Assembly (NCBI RefSeq): GCF_001660705.2
Contig: NZ_LYBV02000035.1
Coordinates: forward strand, 62,001-126,000
Origin: Saccharicrinis aurantiacus
GTDB taxonomy: Bacteria; Bacteroidota; Bacteroidia; Bacteroidales; Marinilabiliaceae
Direction of reading: 5' to 3'
Length of the DNA stretch: 64,000 nucleotides
The notes under the pieces were generated by a model. It had not been told where the DNA came from. It worked only from the letters and a program-made list of their open reading frames with translations, and did not search any database. Positions 33,837 through 42,728 of this stretch are shown one piece after another (positions within the stretch are counted from its first letter, which is position 1; every line of letters starts with the position of its first letter). The translations under genes and the position numbers were made by a program.

Positions 33837-35360
33837 ATGAAACTATTTAATGCAATGAATAATAAATATATCCTATTACTTACTCTAGTTATAATTTATT
33901 CGATCAATAGTTTTTCTCAGTCAAAAAAACTTATTGAGGCAGATTCATATTATAATGAGTTTAATTATTCAGAGGCTTTAAAAGCCTATAAAAAAGCTTT
34001 TAAAAAGAATGAATCAGTTTACTACATTTCTACTCGAATTGCAGACTGTTATAGTAGGTTAGGAGATTCTTATCAGTCTATTGCTTGGTATGAAGAAGCC
34101 ACGGCTCTTCCTTCGGCTGATGAAGATGTTTTTCTCCGACTTTCATTAGAATATCGTAAAGTTAAAGAATACGAAAAATCCGATCATATTCTCGAAAAGT
34201 ATCAAAAGAGAAAAGGTCTTTCTATCGATGATCAGTCTATAGAAGAGGAAAATAGTATTGATTACTTAATGAGTGATTCAAAATCCTATGAGGTTTTCCA
34301 TTTAAACATTAATACGCCCTATTCTGATTTCGGACCAATGATTTATCAAGATCAATTAATTTTCTCATCGAATATGCCAGTTGAGGATGCTATAAATAGG
34401 TCTGATGTGCGGAATAAAAAAGGGTTTTATAAACTGTATAGCGCCAAAAGAAATAGTCTAGTAGCGTTTAGTAAAGCAAAACCATTTGATAAGGCTTTCA
34501 GAACTAAATATAATGATGGGCCAATATCCTTTAATACTGGTGCTACGGTGTCATTCATCACACAAAATAGTGAAAAAGAAGATGGTGCATCACATATGCA
34601 TATCTATATGAAAAGGAAGGAAGATGGAGAATGGCCTAAAAAGTCCATTCCAATTCCGATTATTCAAAAAGGGTATTCCTTTATGCATGCATCATTTTCA
34701 AGCGAAGGCGATAAAATGTACTTTGCTTCAGACATGCCTGGAGGCTACGGAGGTACAGATATTTATGTCTCTCATTATCATAACGGCTTCTTAAGCCCTC
34801 CAATCAATTTAGGACCCAATATTAATACACCGGCTAATGAATTATTCCCTTTTTGTAATTCAAATGATGTTTTGTTTTTTACTTCAGAAGGACATTATGG
34901 TTTAGGTGGTTTAGATATCTTTTATGCTTATCCTGATAGTGAAATGTTTGGAAAAGCTAAAAATATAGGTTATCCAATTAATACTTCTTCAGACGATTTT
35001 AATTTAGTTATCATAAATGGAAAAAATAGTGGGTATTTCTGTTCTAATAGGGCTGGAGGTAAAGGTGATGATGATATTTATGCATTCACCCACAACAAAG
35101 AGTTTAAGAATTATAAACTAGCAGGTAAAGTTATAGCAGCAGCAGATAGGAGACCAGTTCTTGACGCTGAAGTTGTGGTTTTTACAAATGATAAATTAGT
35201 TAAAACTATAAAAACTACTCTTGAAGGAGAGTTCTTCTTCTATGTTGATTCTATTGATGATTGTAAGGTAGTTGTAAAGCATAAAAACTATGAAGAAGAA
35301 ACTTACGAGATTGACTCTTCTTACTTGCAAGATAACTTCATTATCTACCTTGTTAAATAA
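33837..35360 (+). CDS. TPR and PD40-repeat protein, PorE/SprE-like but without an OmpA domain
   Basis: A 507-residue exported protein; the ATG at 33855 is an alternative start giving a better signal peptide (MNNKYILLLTLVIIYSINSF). Residues 35-120 contain TPR-like helices (ADSYYNEFNYSEALKAYKKAF). Residues 150-420 hold WD40-like PD40 repeats with motifs such as FASDMPGGYGGTDIYVS, FTSEGHYGLGGLDIFYA and FCSNRAGGKGDDDIYAF. Residues 425-505 form a carboxypeptidase-regulatory-like beta domain (KLAGKVIAAADRRPVLDAEV). Typical PorE-like proteins next to PorP/SprF carry a C-terminal OmpA peptidoglycan-binding domain; none is seen. It belongs to the same module. Confidence 0.85.
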   Translation: MKLFNAMNNKYILLLTLVIIYSINSFSQSKKLIEADSYYNEFNYSEALKAYKKAFKKNESVYYISTRIADCYSRLGDSYQSIAWYEEATALPSADEDVFLRLSLEYRKVKEYEKSDHILEKYQKRKGLSIDDQSIEEENSIDYLMSDSKSYEVFHLNINTPYSDFGPMIYQDQLIFSSNMPVEDAINRSDVRNKKGFYKLYSAKRNSLVAFSKAKPFDKAFRTKYNDGPISFNTGATVSFITQNSEKEDGASHMHIYMKRKEDGEWPKKSIPIPIIQKGYSFMHASFSSEGDKMYFASDMPGGYGGTDIYVSHYHNGFLSPPINLGPNINTPANELFPFCNSNDVLFFTSEGHYGLGGLDIFYAYPDSEMFGKAKNIGYPINTSSDDFNLVIINGKNSGYFCSNRAGGKGDDDIYAFTHNKEFKNYKLAGKVIAAADRRPVLDAEVVVFTNDKLVKTIKTTLEGEFFFYVDSIDDCKVVVKHKNYEEETYEIDSSYLQDNFIIYLVK

Positions 35361-35427
35361 AGGTTATATAATAAGTATCTCACATTAGTAACTTCTCATC
35401 TAAAACTGTTTATTCTCTATTAATGTG

Positions 35428-35435
35428 TATCTTTG
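35428..35435 (+). promoter_or_regulatory. -7 element before the large type IX cargo gene
   Basis: TATCTTTG matches TAnnTTTG, 31 bp before the ATG, so this gene may be transcribed separately from the module upstream. Confidence 0.5.
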
Positions 35436-35465
35436 TAAAAGTTATGCCAAATCTTTAACATTACT

Positions 35466-38400
35466 ATGAGATTAAGATACATTACTATATTAAGTGTATT
35501 CGTTGTAATATACTTTACCATTATTACTGATTTTACGGTGATAAAGAAGGAAGGTAAACATTATGGAACTTCCGTTGATGAACTGCAGGCCAATTATAGA
35601 AATAAAAAGATTCAACGAAGGCTTAATGGTTACGCAAAGCCCGATAAGCCCGATAAGTATGTTGAATATTTTAACAATATTAAGAAGAGAGAGGGTAGTA
35701 TAAATTATTCAGCAAATTACAAACAAGAAGCCTTAAAATCAGCGCTTAAAAGAAATCAATTACTAAAGTCTACTACAGAAAAATTAGATTGGAAACAATT
35801 AGGACCTGCTAACGTTGGCGGTCGAACCCGAGCCATCATTATTGATCCAGAAGATCCGAGCGGAAGTACATGGTTTGCAGGCGCCGTAGCAGGTGGGGTT
35901 TGGAAAACAATTAATAAAGGAGAAACTTGGGATATAATCTCACCCAACTTACCGAATTTAGCTATTTCAAGTATGGCGATGGCTAAATCAAACCCTTCTG
36001 TAATATATGCAGGTACTGGTGAAGGGTATTTTAATATTGATGCTGTTCGAGGAGATGGAATTTTTAAAACTACAGATAAAGGTGAGACCTGGCAGCAATT
36101 GGAGTATACTGCAAATAATGAAGAATTTAATTATATAAATAGTATTGTAGTTAGTAATGACGATGAAAATTTAGTTATTTGCGCAACGAATAGTGGTATC
36201 TATAAATCAGATGATGGCGGAATAAATTGGTTAAAAGTAAGTCTCATTGATGGGCGTTATCAAAAACTAATTCAACACCCAATTGATATTAATGTCTATT
36301 GGGCTGCTTGCCATAATAATGGAGTTTATAAAAGTGATGATGGTGGTGATTCGTGGTATCAAACAGAAACATTTGGTGGTGGTGCTAATAGAATAGAACT
36401 AGCCATTTCAAACAATAATCCAGATGTTTTATTTGCCTTAACGGAAGACTCAAAAGTATATTTTTCTGAAGATGGTGGTTTAGAGTGGGGAGAAGCCATT
36501 GACGAAGATGAAACCGATTTCTTAAGTGGTCAAGGTTGGTATAATAATGTAATTGCAGCTCACCCGAATAATACCATGTCTGGTTATATCGGAGGAGTTG
36601 ATCTATTTTCCTTTACGATAGGTGAAGAAATTAAGACAAGCAATAGAGCTTACACAGTAAATACAACAAGTTCTGATTATTTTGAGCCTCATAATAGTAG
36701 GGGGAGTTTTCAAAATGGAGCAGTACTAGTATATGATGAGTATAATAATGTAAGTGATGAGATTGAAATACAATTCGGAACAGGAAAATCTCAAAAGGCA
36801 CATGTTTTTGTAAATAAAAACTTATCGAATGATTATTCGCAAGATATTAAAGATGATTTACAACTTCTAAAGTACGATTCGAAATATGTGACTGTTCCGT
36901 TTGAGGTAATTAATAAACGTACAAATACGAAATTAAACGCCTCTTTTATAGATTCTAATAAGAATGGGAAATTTGATTTGTATGATGGAGCTTATGAAGT
37001 AATAATTGTTCATAACAGTACATATTCAAATTCTTACAATAGCCAAATAGTATCAAAAAATGGGAACGAAAAAATATTAGGAACAGCTTCCTTAACTTCT
37101 TCTAGTTGGGATGAAACCAATGTTCCTAACTATACAATTAGCATTAATCCTTACGAGTTAAGTAATCGAACGCTAAAAAGTGAGCGGATTACCAGATGGA
37201 GCCTACCCGTGGATGATGAAAATTATTCTCATGCAGATCATCATAGTATTAATGTTATAGATAAGTCAGGAGGTGATTTCGAAATATTAGTTGGAAATGA
37301 CGGTGGGTTAAGTCTATCGGAAGATGGAGGGTATAATTGGAAAACGAGAATCAACGGCTACATAAGCTCTCAATTTTATGGTATTGATCGTCATCCATCA
37401 AAGTATTTATATTTTGGAGGGATGCAAGATAATGGAAGTTATATTTCTCCGGAAAACCCAGATAAAGATTCAGAATGGAGTGCGACTTTAAGTGGTGATG
37501 GATTTGATGTAGCTTGGCATAGCCGTAAACCTGATCATTTTATTGGAAGCTATTATTATAATATTCTTGAGAAATCTAGGGATGGGGGGGAGCATTTTCA
37601 GTCTCTAGAGAATGTAGTCCCTGATGTTGGAGATGGAAACAAGGCTCCATTTGTAACTTGTTTGGCAAACTCAGATGTAGATCCCGATTTATTATTTCTT
37701 GGTGGTGTGTCTGGCATTAGTCGTTCGGATGACTTTGGCAGTTCATGGTCTATTGCTGAGATGGGATCAAATTGGGGATATAGTATAGGTTATGCACCAA
37801 AAATTGAAATCAGCCAGGCCAACCCCGAAATAGTTTGGGCTGGTGTTAAATTATCGTCAGACTCTAGACTGCAGTTATCAGTGGATGGAGGTAGAAGCTT
37901 TAAAGAAATAGCTAACCCTGTAAATAACTATATTATATCCAATATAGTAACGCATCCTCTCTATCCTCAAACCGCATATGTTTTATTTTCTCATGCCAAT
38001 TTCCCAAAAATACTAAGAACAACAGATTTAGGTGAAACTTGGGAAGATATAACCGGGTTTGGGACCTCTGGTAGTAGTACAAGTAGTAATGGATTTCCTA
38101 ACGTAGCTACCCTTTCTATGTTAGTAGCACCCGAAAAACCAAATGAATTATGGGCAGGTACTGAAATAGGTCTTTTTATTTCTAAAGATAATGGTACCTC
38201 ATGGGAGTATTCTGATAATGGATTACCAGCAGTTTCAATTTGGGATATGAATTGTAAAGGAGATGAAATAGTACTTGCTACACATGGTTTAGGAGTTTGG
38301 ACACTTAAAAGAGAAGGCGTTACAAATACGCTTAAACACCCATATATCGTAGATGCAAGCTCTAGTCCTAAGCAAGAACTGATAATTAGTTCTATCGCTG

Positions 38401-39407
38401 ATGTTGAGTATGATTCCTTGCAAATATATATAAATGATGAAATAGTTAATATAGAGTATAACACACCTCTAGGTAGCAGAAATAATATTATTAGTATTGA
38501 ATCCTTAAATGATATTAAGCTTAAATTAGTTGGTTATATAGGAGAAGTGGCTTATATATCAAACACCAAATATCTCAGTTTACTAGATATCAAAGATCCT
38601 GTAAATTCATATGTTAACAATTTCTCCTATAAATTTGAAGATTTCTATGGTGATGGTTTTAAAGTCTCGCGAGGTATTTTAGATAACAATGCTATTCAAT
38701 CAAATCATCCCTATGAAAAAGATGTAGATCTAACTTATCAATTGAAGTATCCAATTATAGTTTCTGACGATGAAGATACGGCATTTATAGAATATGAAGA
38801 TATTGCATTTGTTGAAGAAGGAGAGGTAGGTGCTACATTTTTAGATCAATCATTTTATGATTATGCAATAGTTGAGGCTACATTAAATGGAATCGATTGG
38901 ATACCTATTATTGAAGGTTATGATTATTCATATAATGCTGAATGGAAGAGTTCTGGAAGAAATGTAGACTCATCGCCAAAACAAAGCGATTATACAAAAC
39001 ATCATATTAATCTTTTAGATTTCTTTAATCCTCAGGATACAATTTTGATTCGGTTTAGGTTGTTTTCAGATGAAGAGGTAACAGGCTGGGGTTGGGCTAT
39101 TGATAATCTTAAAATTCAGGATTCCACATTTCTTAGAGTTGATGATATCGAATTTGAAGTCTCGATTAAACCAAATCCAATTAAAAACGGACTTCTCCAT
39201 ATTGATATAGAAGATGCTTATCAAGGAAATTTAGATCTAAAGATTTATGATTTATCAGGTAAAATTATTTATTCAGAACTTGTAAATAAAAACCTAGGTA
39301 GTTTTAAGCTTACTCGAAATATTAATTTTCCTACTGGGGGGGTGTTTATTGTGAACCTAATGATGAACGAAAGAAATGTGACTAAAAAGGTACTTGTTAT
39401 ACATTAA
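35466..39407 (+). CDS. Large type IX-secreted protein with VPS10/BNR-type propeller and type A sorting domain
   Basis: A 1313-residue surface or secreted protein. Signal-anchor-like segment 8-25. Residues 95-900 hold repeated sialidase/VPS10-type blades with Asp-box motifs such as SPDGG-like YKSDDGGINW, YKSDDGGDSW, YFSEDGGLEW, SRSDDFGSSW, QLSVDGGRSF and RTTDLGETW. The block between 950 and 1220 is beta-sandwich-like, including YGDGFKVSRG and WGWAIDNLKIQDS. The last 80 residues form the type A sorting domain: EVSIKPNPIKNGLLHI, LKIYDLSGKIIYS and GGVFIVNLM. No proteolytic motif was found, so it is likely adhesive or carbohydrate-related. Confidence 0.88.
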   Translation: MRLRYITILSVFVVIYFTIITDFTVIKKEGKHYGTSVDELQANYRNKKIQRRLNGYAKPDKPDKYVEYFNNIKKREGSINYSANYKQEALKSALKRNQLLKSTTEKLDWKQLGPANVGGRTRAIIIDPEDPSGSTWFAGAVAGGVWKTINKGETWDIISPNLPNLAISSMAMAKSNPSVIYAGTGEGYFNIDAVRGDGIFKTTDKGETWQQLEYTANNEEFNYINSIVVSNDDENLVICATNSGIYKSDDGGINWLKVSLIDGRYQKLIQHPIDINVYWAACHNNGVYKSDDGGDSWYQTETFGGGANRIELAISNNNPDVLFALTEDSKVYFSEDGGLEWGEAIDEDETDFLSGQGWYNNVIAAHPNNTMSGYIGGVDLFSFTIGEEIKTSNRAYTVNTTSSDYFEPHNSRGSFQNGAVLVYDEYNNVSDEIEIQFGTGKSQKAHVFVNKNLSNDYSQDIKDDLQLLKYDSKYVTVPFEVINKRTNTKLNASFIDSNKNGKFDLYDGAYEVIIVHNSTYSNSYNSQIVSKNGNEKILGTASLTSSSWDETNVPNYTISINPYELSNRTLKSERITRWSLPVDDENYSHADHHSINVIDKSGGDFEILVGNDGGLSLSEDGGYNWKTRINGYISSQFYGIDRHPSKYLYFGGMQDNGSYISPENPDKDSEWSATLSGDGFDVAWHSRKPDHFIGSYYYNILEKSRDGGEHFQSLENVVPDVGDGNKAPFVTCLANSDVDPDLLFLGGVSGISRSDDFGSSWSIAEMGSNWGYSIGYAPKIEISQANPEIVWAGVKLSSDSRLQLSVDGGRSFKEIANPVNNYIISNIVTHPLYPQTAYVLFSHANFPKILRTTDLGETWEDITGFGTSGSSTSSNGFPNVATLSMLVAPEKPNELWAGTEIGLFISKDNGTSWEYSDNGLPAVSIWDMNCKGDEIVLATHGLGVWTLKREGVTNTLKHPYIVDASSSPKQELIISSIADVEYDSLQIYINDEIVNIEYNTPLGSRNNIISIESLNDIKLKLVGYIGEVAYISNTKYLSLLDIKDPVNSYVNNFSYKFEDFYGDGFKVSRGILDNNAIQSNHPYEKDVDLTYQLKYPIIVSDDEDTAFIEYEDIAFVEEGEVGATFLDQSFYDYAIVEATLNGIDWIPIIEGYDYSYNAEWKSSGRNVDSSPKQSDYTKHHINLLDFFNPQDTILIRFRLFSDEEVTGWGWAIDNLKIQDSTFLRVDDIEFEVSIKPNPIKNGLLHIDIEDAYQGNLDLKIYDLSGKIIYSELVNKNLGSFKLTRNINFPTGGVFIVNLMMNERNVTKKVLVIH

Positions 39408-39577
39408 TGATAATTCACCTTTAATTATATTAAAAGGAGATTGTCTTTTACTTCTAAAAACTATTTTGTAATTTAGAATGAACAAATAGTGCTCGCATTA
39501 GTTATCTGATCTTCTGATTTTTATATTAATCTTATTTAGATTGATTAAAAATAAAATAAAAAAAGACTTGTGTATCT

Positions 39578-39608
39578 TTTGTTAGTGAGATAATATCCTT
39601 TATATTTG
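39578..39608 (+). promoter_or_regulatory. Bacteroidota-type promoter of the 39659 sigma factor gene
   Basis: TTTG at 39578-39581 is followed after 19 nt by TATATTTG (39601-39608), the full consensus. The ATG at 39659 is about 50 bp downstream. Confidence 0.65.
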
Positions 39609-39658
39609 TTTAATAATTGATCCTAGATTATAAACGAAACAAACAAAACGACGAAATA

Positions 39659-40156
39659 ATGACTCCATCACAGTTCAACGAAAGCCTACTAGGCTTACAA
39701 GAAAAACTTAGGTATTTCGCTTTGAGTTTAACAGCAAATGAAGACGATGCTAGTGATCTCCTACAAGAGACAACGTTAAAGGCATTAACATATAGGAAGC
39801 AATTTGTTTCAAATACAAATTTTAAGGCTTGGGTATTTACTATTATGAAGAATACCTTCATAAATAACTACCGTCGTGTTCAAAAAACACGGAATACATT
39901 TGATTCTGCAGAAGATGCTTATAGAGTTGCCTTTAAAGGTAATTACGCATCAGAAACACCTGAATCAGTGCAAGCGGTTAACGAAATGAATAATAGCATC
40001 GCTAAACTAGATGATGATTTTAGAGTTCCATTTACGATGCATACATCGGGTTACAAGTATAAAGAAATTGCTGAAAAACTTGAGTTGCCGATAGGAACAG
40101 TTAAAAGTAGAATATTTTTTACACGAAAGAAACTTCAAGGTATGCTTGAAGATTAA
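39659..40156 (+). CDS. ECF-type RNA polymerase sigma factor
   Basis: A 165-residue sigma-70 family protein counted from ATG 39659; a TTG at 39617 in the same frame is closer to the promoter and unlikely. Region 2 spans about 8-75 (LRYFALSLTANEDDASDLLQETTLKAL, NFKAWVFTIMKNTFINNYRR), with the core-binding and -10 recognition helices. Region 4 spans about 110-160 (LDDDFRVPFTMHTSGYKYKEIAEKLELPIGTVKSRIFFTRKKL), the -35-binding helix-turn-helix. No anti-sigma gene follows. Homologues of this type in Bacteroidota are often expressed constitutively and stress related, but the target is unknown. Confidence 0.93.
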   Translation: MTPSQFNESLLGLQEKLRYFALSLTANEDDASDLLQETTLKALTYRKQFVSNTNFKAWVFTIMKNTFINNYRRVQKTRNTFDSAEDAYRVAFKGNYASETPESVQAVNEMNNSIAKLDDDFRVPFTMHTSGYKYKEIAEKLELPIGTVKSRIFFTRKKLQGMLED

Positions 40157-40182
40157 TTAAGGTTTTATTAATGATTATATAC

Positions 40183-40224
40183 GGTGCAAATTAACTCTTT
40201 AGTTAGTTTGCACCTTTTTATTTT
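40183..40224 (+). terminator. Terminator between the sigma factor and fRMsr genes
   Basis: GGTGCAAATTAACT pairs with AGTTAGTTTGCACC, with one G-U pair, followed by TTTTTATTTT. Confidence 0.85.
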
Positions 40225-40232
40225 AAGATATT

Positions 40233-40685
40233 ATGAGTGCTAAGTTAAAAAGATACGATAGAATTTATACCCAAGCTGCAGATCTTGTAGAACCAATAGA
40301 TAATCCAATTTCCAGAATGTCAACTATTGCTTCTTTGTTGCATCATAAGATGAGTAATTTTTTTTGGACTGGCTTTTATTTAATTGATAAAGGGGAATTA
40401 TTAGTAGGACCTTATCAAGGTCCCATTGCGTGTTTAAGACTCAAGAAAGATGTTGGAGTATGTTGGGCAGGCTTAAATACATCGAAGACAGTAATAGTGG
40501 ATGATGTTGAAACTTTCCCTGGCCATATTGCTTGTAGCTCATTAACAAAATCTGAAATAGTAGTTCCAGTTATTGACAAAAAAGGTAATACTATTGGCGT
40601 ATTAGATGTCGATAGTAAAGAGTTATCAAATTTTGATGAGGATGACAAGCAGGGCCTAGAGAAACTGGTTTCATTAATATTTTAA
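40233..40685 (+). CDS. Free methionine-(R)-sulfoxide reductase (GAF domain)
   Basis: A 150-residue cytoplasmic GAF-domain enzyme that reduces free methionine-R-sulfoxide. The catalytic and resolving cysteines Cys67, Cys77 and Cys101 (ACLRLKKDVGVCWAG, GHIACSS) keep the 10- and 24-residue spacing of E. coli fRMsr (Cys84/94/118). The fold segments FFWTGFYLIDKGELLVGPYQG and SEIVVPVIDKKGNTIGVLDVDS are typical. The gene starts just after the terminator; no operon partner. Confidence 0.93.
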   Translation: MSAKLKRYDRIYTQAADLVEPIDNPISRMSTIASLLHHKMSNFFWTGFYLIDKGELLVGPYQGPIACLRLKKDVGVCWAGLNTSKTVIVDDVETFPGHIACSSLTKSEIVVPVIDKKGNTIGVLDVDSKELSNFDEDDKQGLEKLVSLIF

Positions 40686-40702
40686 TTATTTATAAAAAAG
40701 TA

Positions 40703-41101
40703 TTAACCACAACTACTTGAAGAACATGAAGAGCAAGAATCGGAAGAACAGCTCGATTTTTGCTCTATCATAGCTTCTGTAAAATCTTTTAGAGTGCCCT
40801 TTTTAAAGAAATTTATATTTTCTTCAACTACATTTCCTAAGCTCTGATATACTTCAATTTCGTTTTCAAATAGAATTTTAGCGGCCATTGGACGCAAATT
40901 AGGAGTTATAATAGCTTTAATTTCAAGTTTCTTTAACTCAGACATAGATAGATAAATGGTATTAGATGTATCTAGAGTATACACTTCCGATGAATTTTCG
41001 CTAATATCAGTAATACAATAATGATTCGCTTTATAGAAATCATTCGCTAATAATTCCTTGCTTAGTCCTTTTTCTCCTAAAATTGGGATACATAATTTCA
41101 T
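40703..41101 (-). CDS. NifB/NifX-type dinitrogenase cofactor-like protein with Cys-rich tail
   Basis: A 132-residue protein. Residues 1-110 fit the NifX/NafY ribonuclease-H-like fold: KLCIPILGEKGLSKELLANDFYKANHYCITD, LKKLEIKAIITPNLRPMAAKILFENEIEVYQS. The final 15 residues contain five or six cysteines in a serine-rich pattern (CSSDSCSSCSSSSCG), a probable metal- or cluster-binding tail. The family carries iron-molybdenum cofactor precursors in nitrogen fixers, but NifX-like proteins also occur without nitrogenase. No nif gene is in the window, so nitrogen fixation is not implied. Confidence 0.8.
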   Translation of the reverse strand: MKLCIPILGEKGLSKELLANDFYKANHYCITDISENSSEVYTLDTSNTIYLSMSELKKLEIKAIITPNLRPMAAKILFENEIEVYQSLGNVVEENINFFKKGTLKDFTEAMIEQKSSCSSDSCSSCSSSSCG

Positions 41102-41359
41102 AATGATTTGCTTTAGGTTAATATCTCGTAATTTCTACATAATTGTAGCTTGTATGTTATAATTCTTACATATCAGTAATGATATCTTGATGCTTACTTG
41201 CTATAACTAGTTGTTTTATAATGAATTTCAATAATGTTATTTATTCACAACTATATATAATCCAAGTTATATGCCAAGTTTCTTTTAGTTAGAGTGGGGG
41301 ATATTCGTATATACTTTGTCTTATAATAAACGATAAAGTTTAATGTAAAATCTACCATC

Positions 41360-42652
41360 ATGAAAAATGTACCTTATACCACAGTAATAAAATCATTGAT
41401 GATTGTAATTTGCTTATCAGCGATAAGTATTGAAACTTCTGCAAGATCTTATTTTGAAGATATTGGTTCTGATACAATTAATGTTGTTGAATACCGCGCT
41501 AAAATAATCGATGATGATTCAGGAGATCCACTAATGTTTGCATCGGTTGGTGTGGTAGCTTCAAATATCTCAACAGTTTCCAATTCCGAAGGCTATTTTG
41601 TTATTAAGGTGCCTGAGGAAATAAAAAATGAAGCTTCCATTAAGATTAGTTATTTAGGATATGAAGAGAAAATAATTAAACTTTCTACGCTTTCTGAAAA
41701 TAGAAACAAGATACGATTAACATCTATTTCGGTTTCATTAGAAGGAATTAATGTAGCTCCAAAAGATGCTGATGAAATTATGCGAAATGTTTTGAGTAGG
41801 AAGCATCTTAATTACATGCAAACGCCACTACAAGTAACTGCATTTTACAGAGAAACCATTCAGCGACGCAGGTCTTATGTTTCCTTAACTGAGGCTATAG
41901 TAGATATTTATAAGCAGCCATATAACAATTTTAGGTACGATGGTGTAAAATTATATAAAGCACGTAAAGATGCCGATTATTCGAAAATGGATACATTAAG
42001 TTTTAAACTTCAAGGAGGTCCGTACTCAACATTAATGCTCGATGTAATGAAAGATCCGTATGCTATACTTAGTTATGAGGATTTGGATTATTATATTTTT
42101 AATGTAGATAATGTAACTAAGGTTAAGGATCGAATTATATATGTATTGTCATTTGTTCAAAAACCATATGTTATTACGCCACTTTTTTATGGTAAGCTAT
42201 ATATTGATGCAGAAACATTAGCAGTTTCAAGTATTGCTTATAGTATTAATATTAGTGATAAAGAGGAGGCCTCTGCAATGTTTATTAAACAGAAACCTGC
42301 AGGTGCGGTTGTCTACCCTACAGAGGCAAGCTATTTGGTTAAATACAAACAAGAGGGCGACAAGTGGATGTATAGTTACTCTAGAGGGAGTATAACATTT
42401 AAAATTAATTGGAAGAAGAAGTTATTAAGCACAAATTATACTTCAACGATAGAAATGGCGGTTACCGATTGGAAAACTGCTGAGGTAAAACCATTTAAAG
42501 CTAACGAGAAGATTAAGAGAAATGTAATTCTTCATGATCAGGTTGAAGGCTTTAGAGATGATACTTTTTGGGGACAGTATAATGTTATTGAGCCAGAGGC
42601 ATCTATAGAATCAGTAATTAAAAAAATTAAGAAGCGTTTAGATAAAAGATAA
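41360..42652 (+). CDS. Exported carboxypeptidase-like regulatory domain protein
   Basis: A 430-residue protein with a signal peptide (1-28). Residues 45-125 form a CarboxypepD_reg-like beta-sandwich (AKIIDDDSGDPLMFASVGVVASNISTVSNSEGYFVIKVP, ISYLGYEEKIIKL). The rest contains AFYRETIQRRRSYVSLTEAIVDIYKQPY, a pattern common to a large family of Bacteroidota exported proteins of unknown function. It ends in a helical basic tail (ESVIKKIKKRLDKR). It is likely periplasmic or outer-membrane attached. The same beta domain starts TonB receptors, but no plug or barrel follows. Confidence 0.82.
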   Translation: MKNVPYTTVIKSLMIVICLSAISIETSARSYFEDIGSDTINVVEYRAKIIDDDSGDPLMFASVGVVASNISTVSNSEGYFVIKVPEEIKNEASIKISYLGYEEKIIKLSTLSENRNKIRLTSISVSLEGINVAPKDADEIMRNVLSRKHLNYMQTPLQVTAFYRETIQRRRSYVSLTEAIVDIYKQPYNNFRYDGVKLYKARKDADYSKMDTLSFKLQGGPYSTLMLDVMKDPYAILSYEDLDYYIFNVDNVTKVKDRIIYVLSFVQKPYVITPLFYGKLYIDAETLAVSSIAYSINISDKEEASAMFIKQKPAGAVVYPTEASYLVKYKQEGDKWMYSYSRGSITFKINWKKKLLSTNYTSTIEMAVTDWKTAEVKPFKANEKIKRNVILHDQVEGFRDDTFWGQYNVIEPEASIESVIKKIKKRLDKR

Positions 42653-42680
42653 AATAATTACTTTTAGGGCATGGAAAACA

Positions 42681-42712
42681 GAAAAGCAAGCAATATTATT
42701 GCTTGCTTTTTT
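42681..42712 (+). terminator. Terminator of the 41360 gene
   Basis: AAAAGCAAGCAATA pairs with TATTGCTTGCTTTT, followed by T residues. It spans the upstream TTA/ATG of the next frame and therefore argues that the next gene starts after it, at 42729. Confidence 0.8.
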
Positions 42713-42728
42713 ATGTAAAAATATATTG

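Noticed and set aside
37991-38464. 157-codon open frame opposite the large type IX cargo gene
   Set aside because: Antisense shadow; the sense strand shows continuous Asp-box repeats here.
40703-41101. Evidence for nitrogen fixation
   Set aside because: NifX-like domains occur in many genomes that do not fix nitrogen, and no nif structural gene is in the window.
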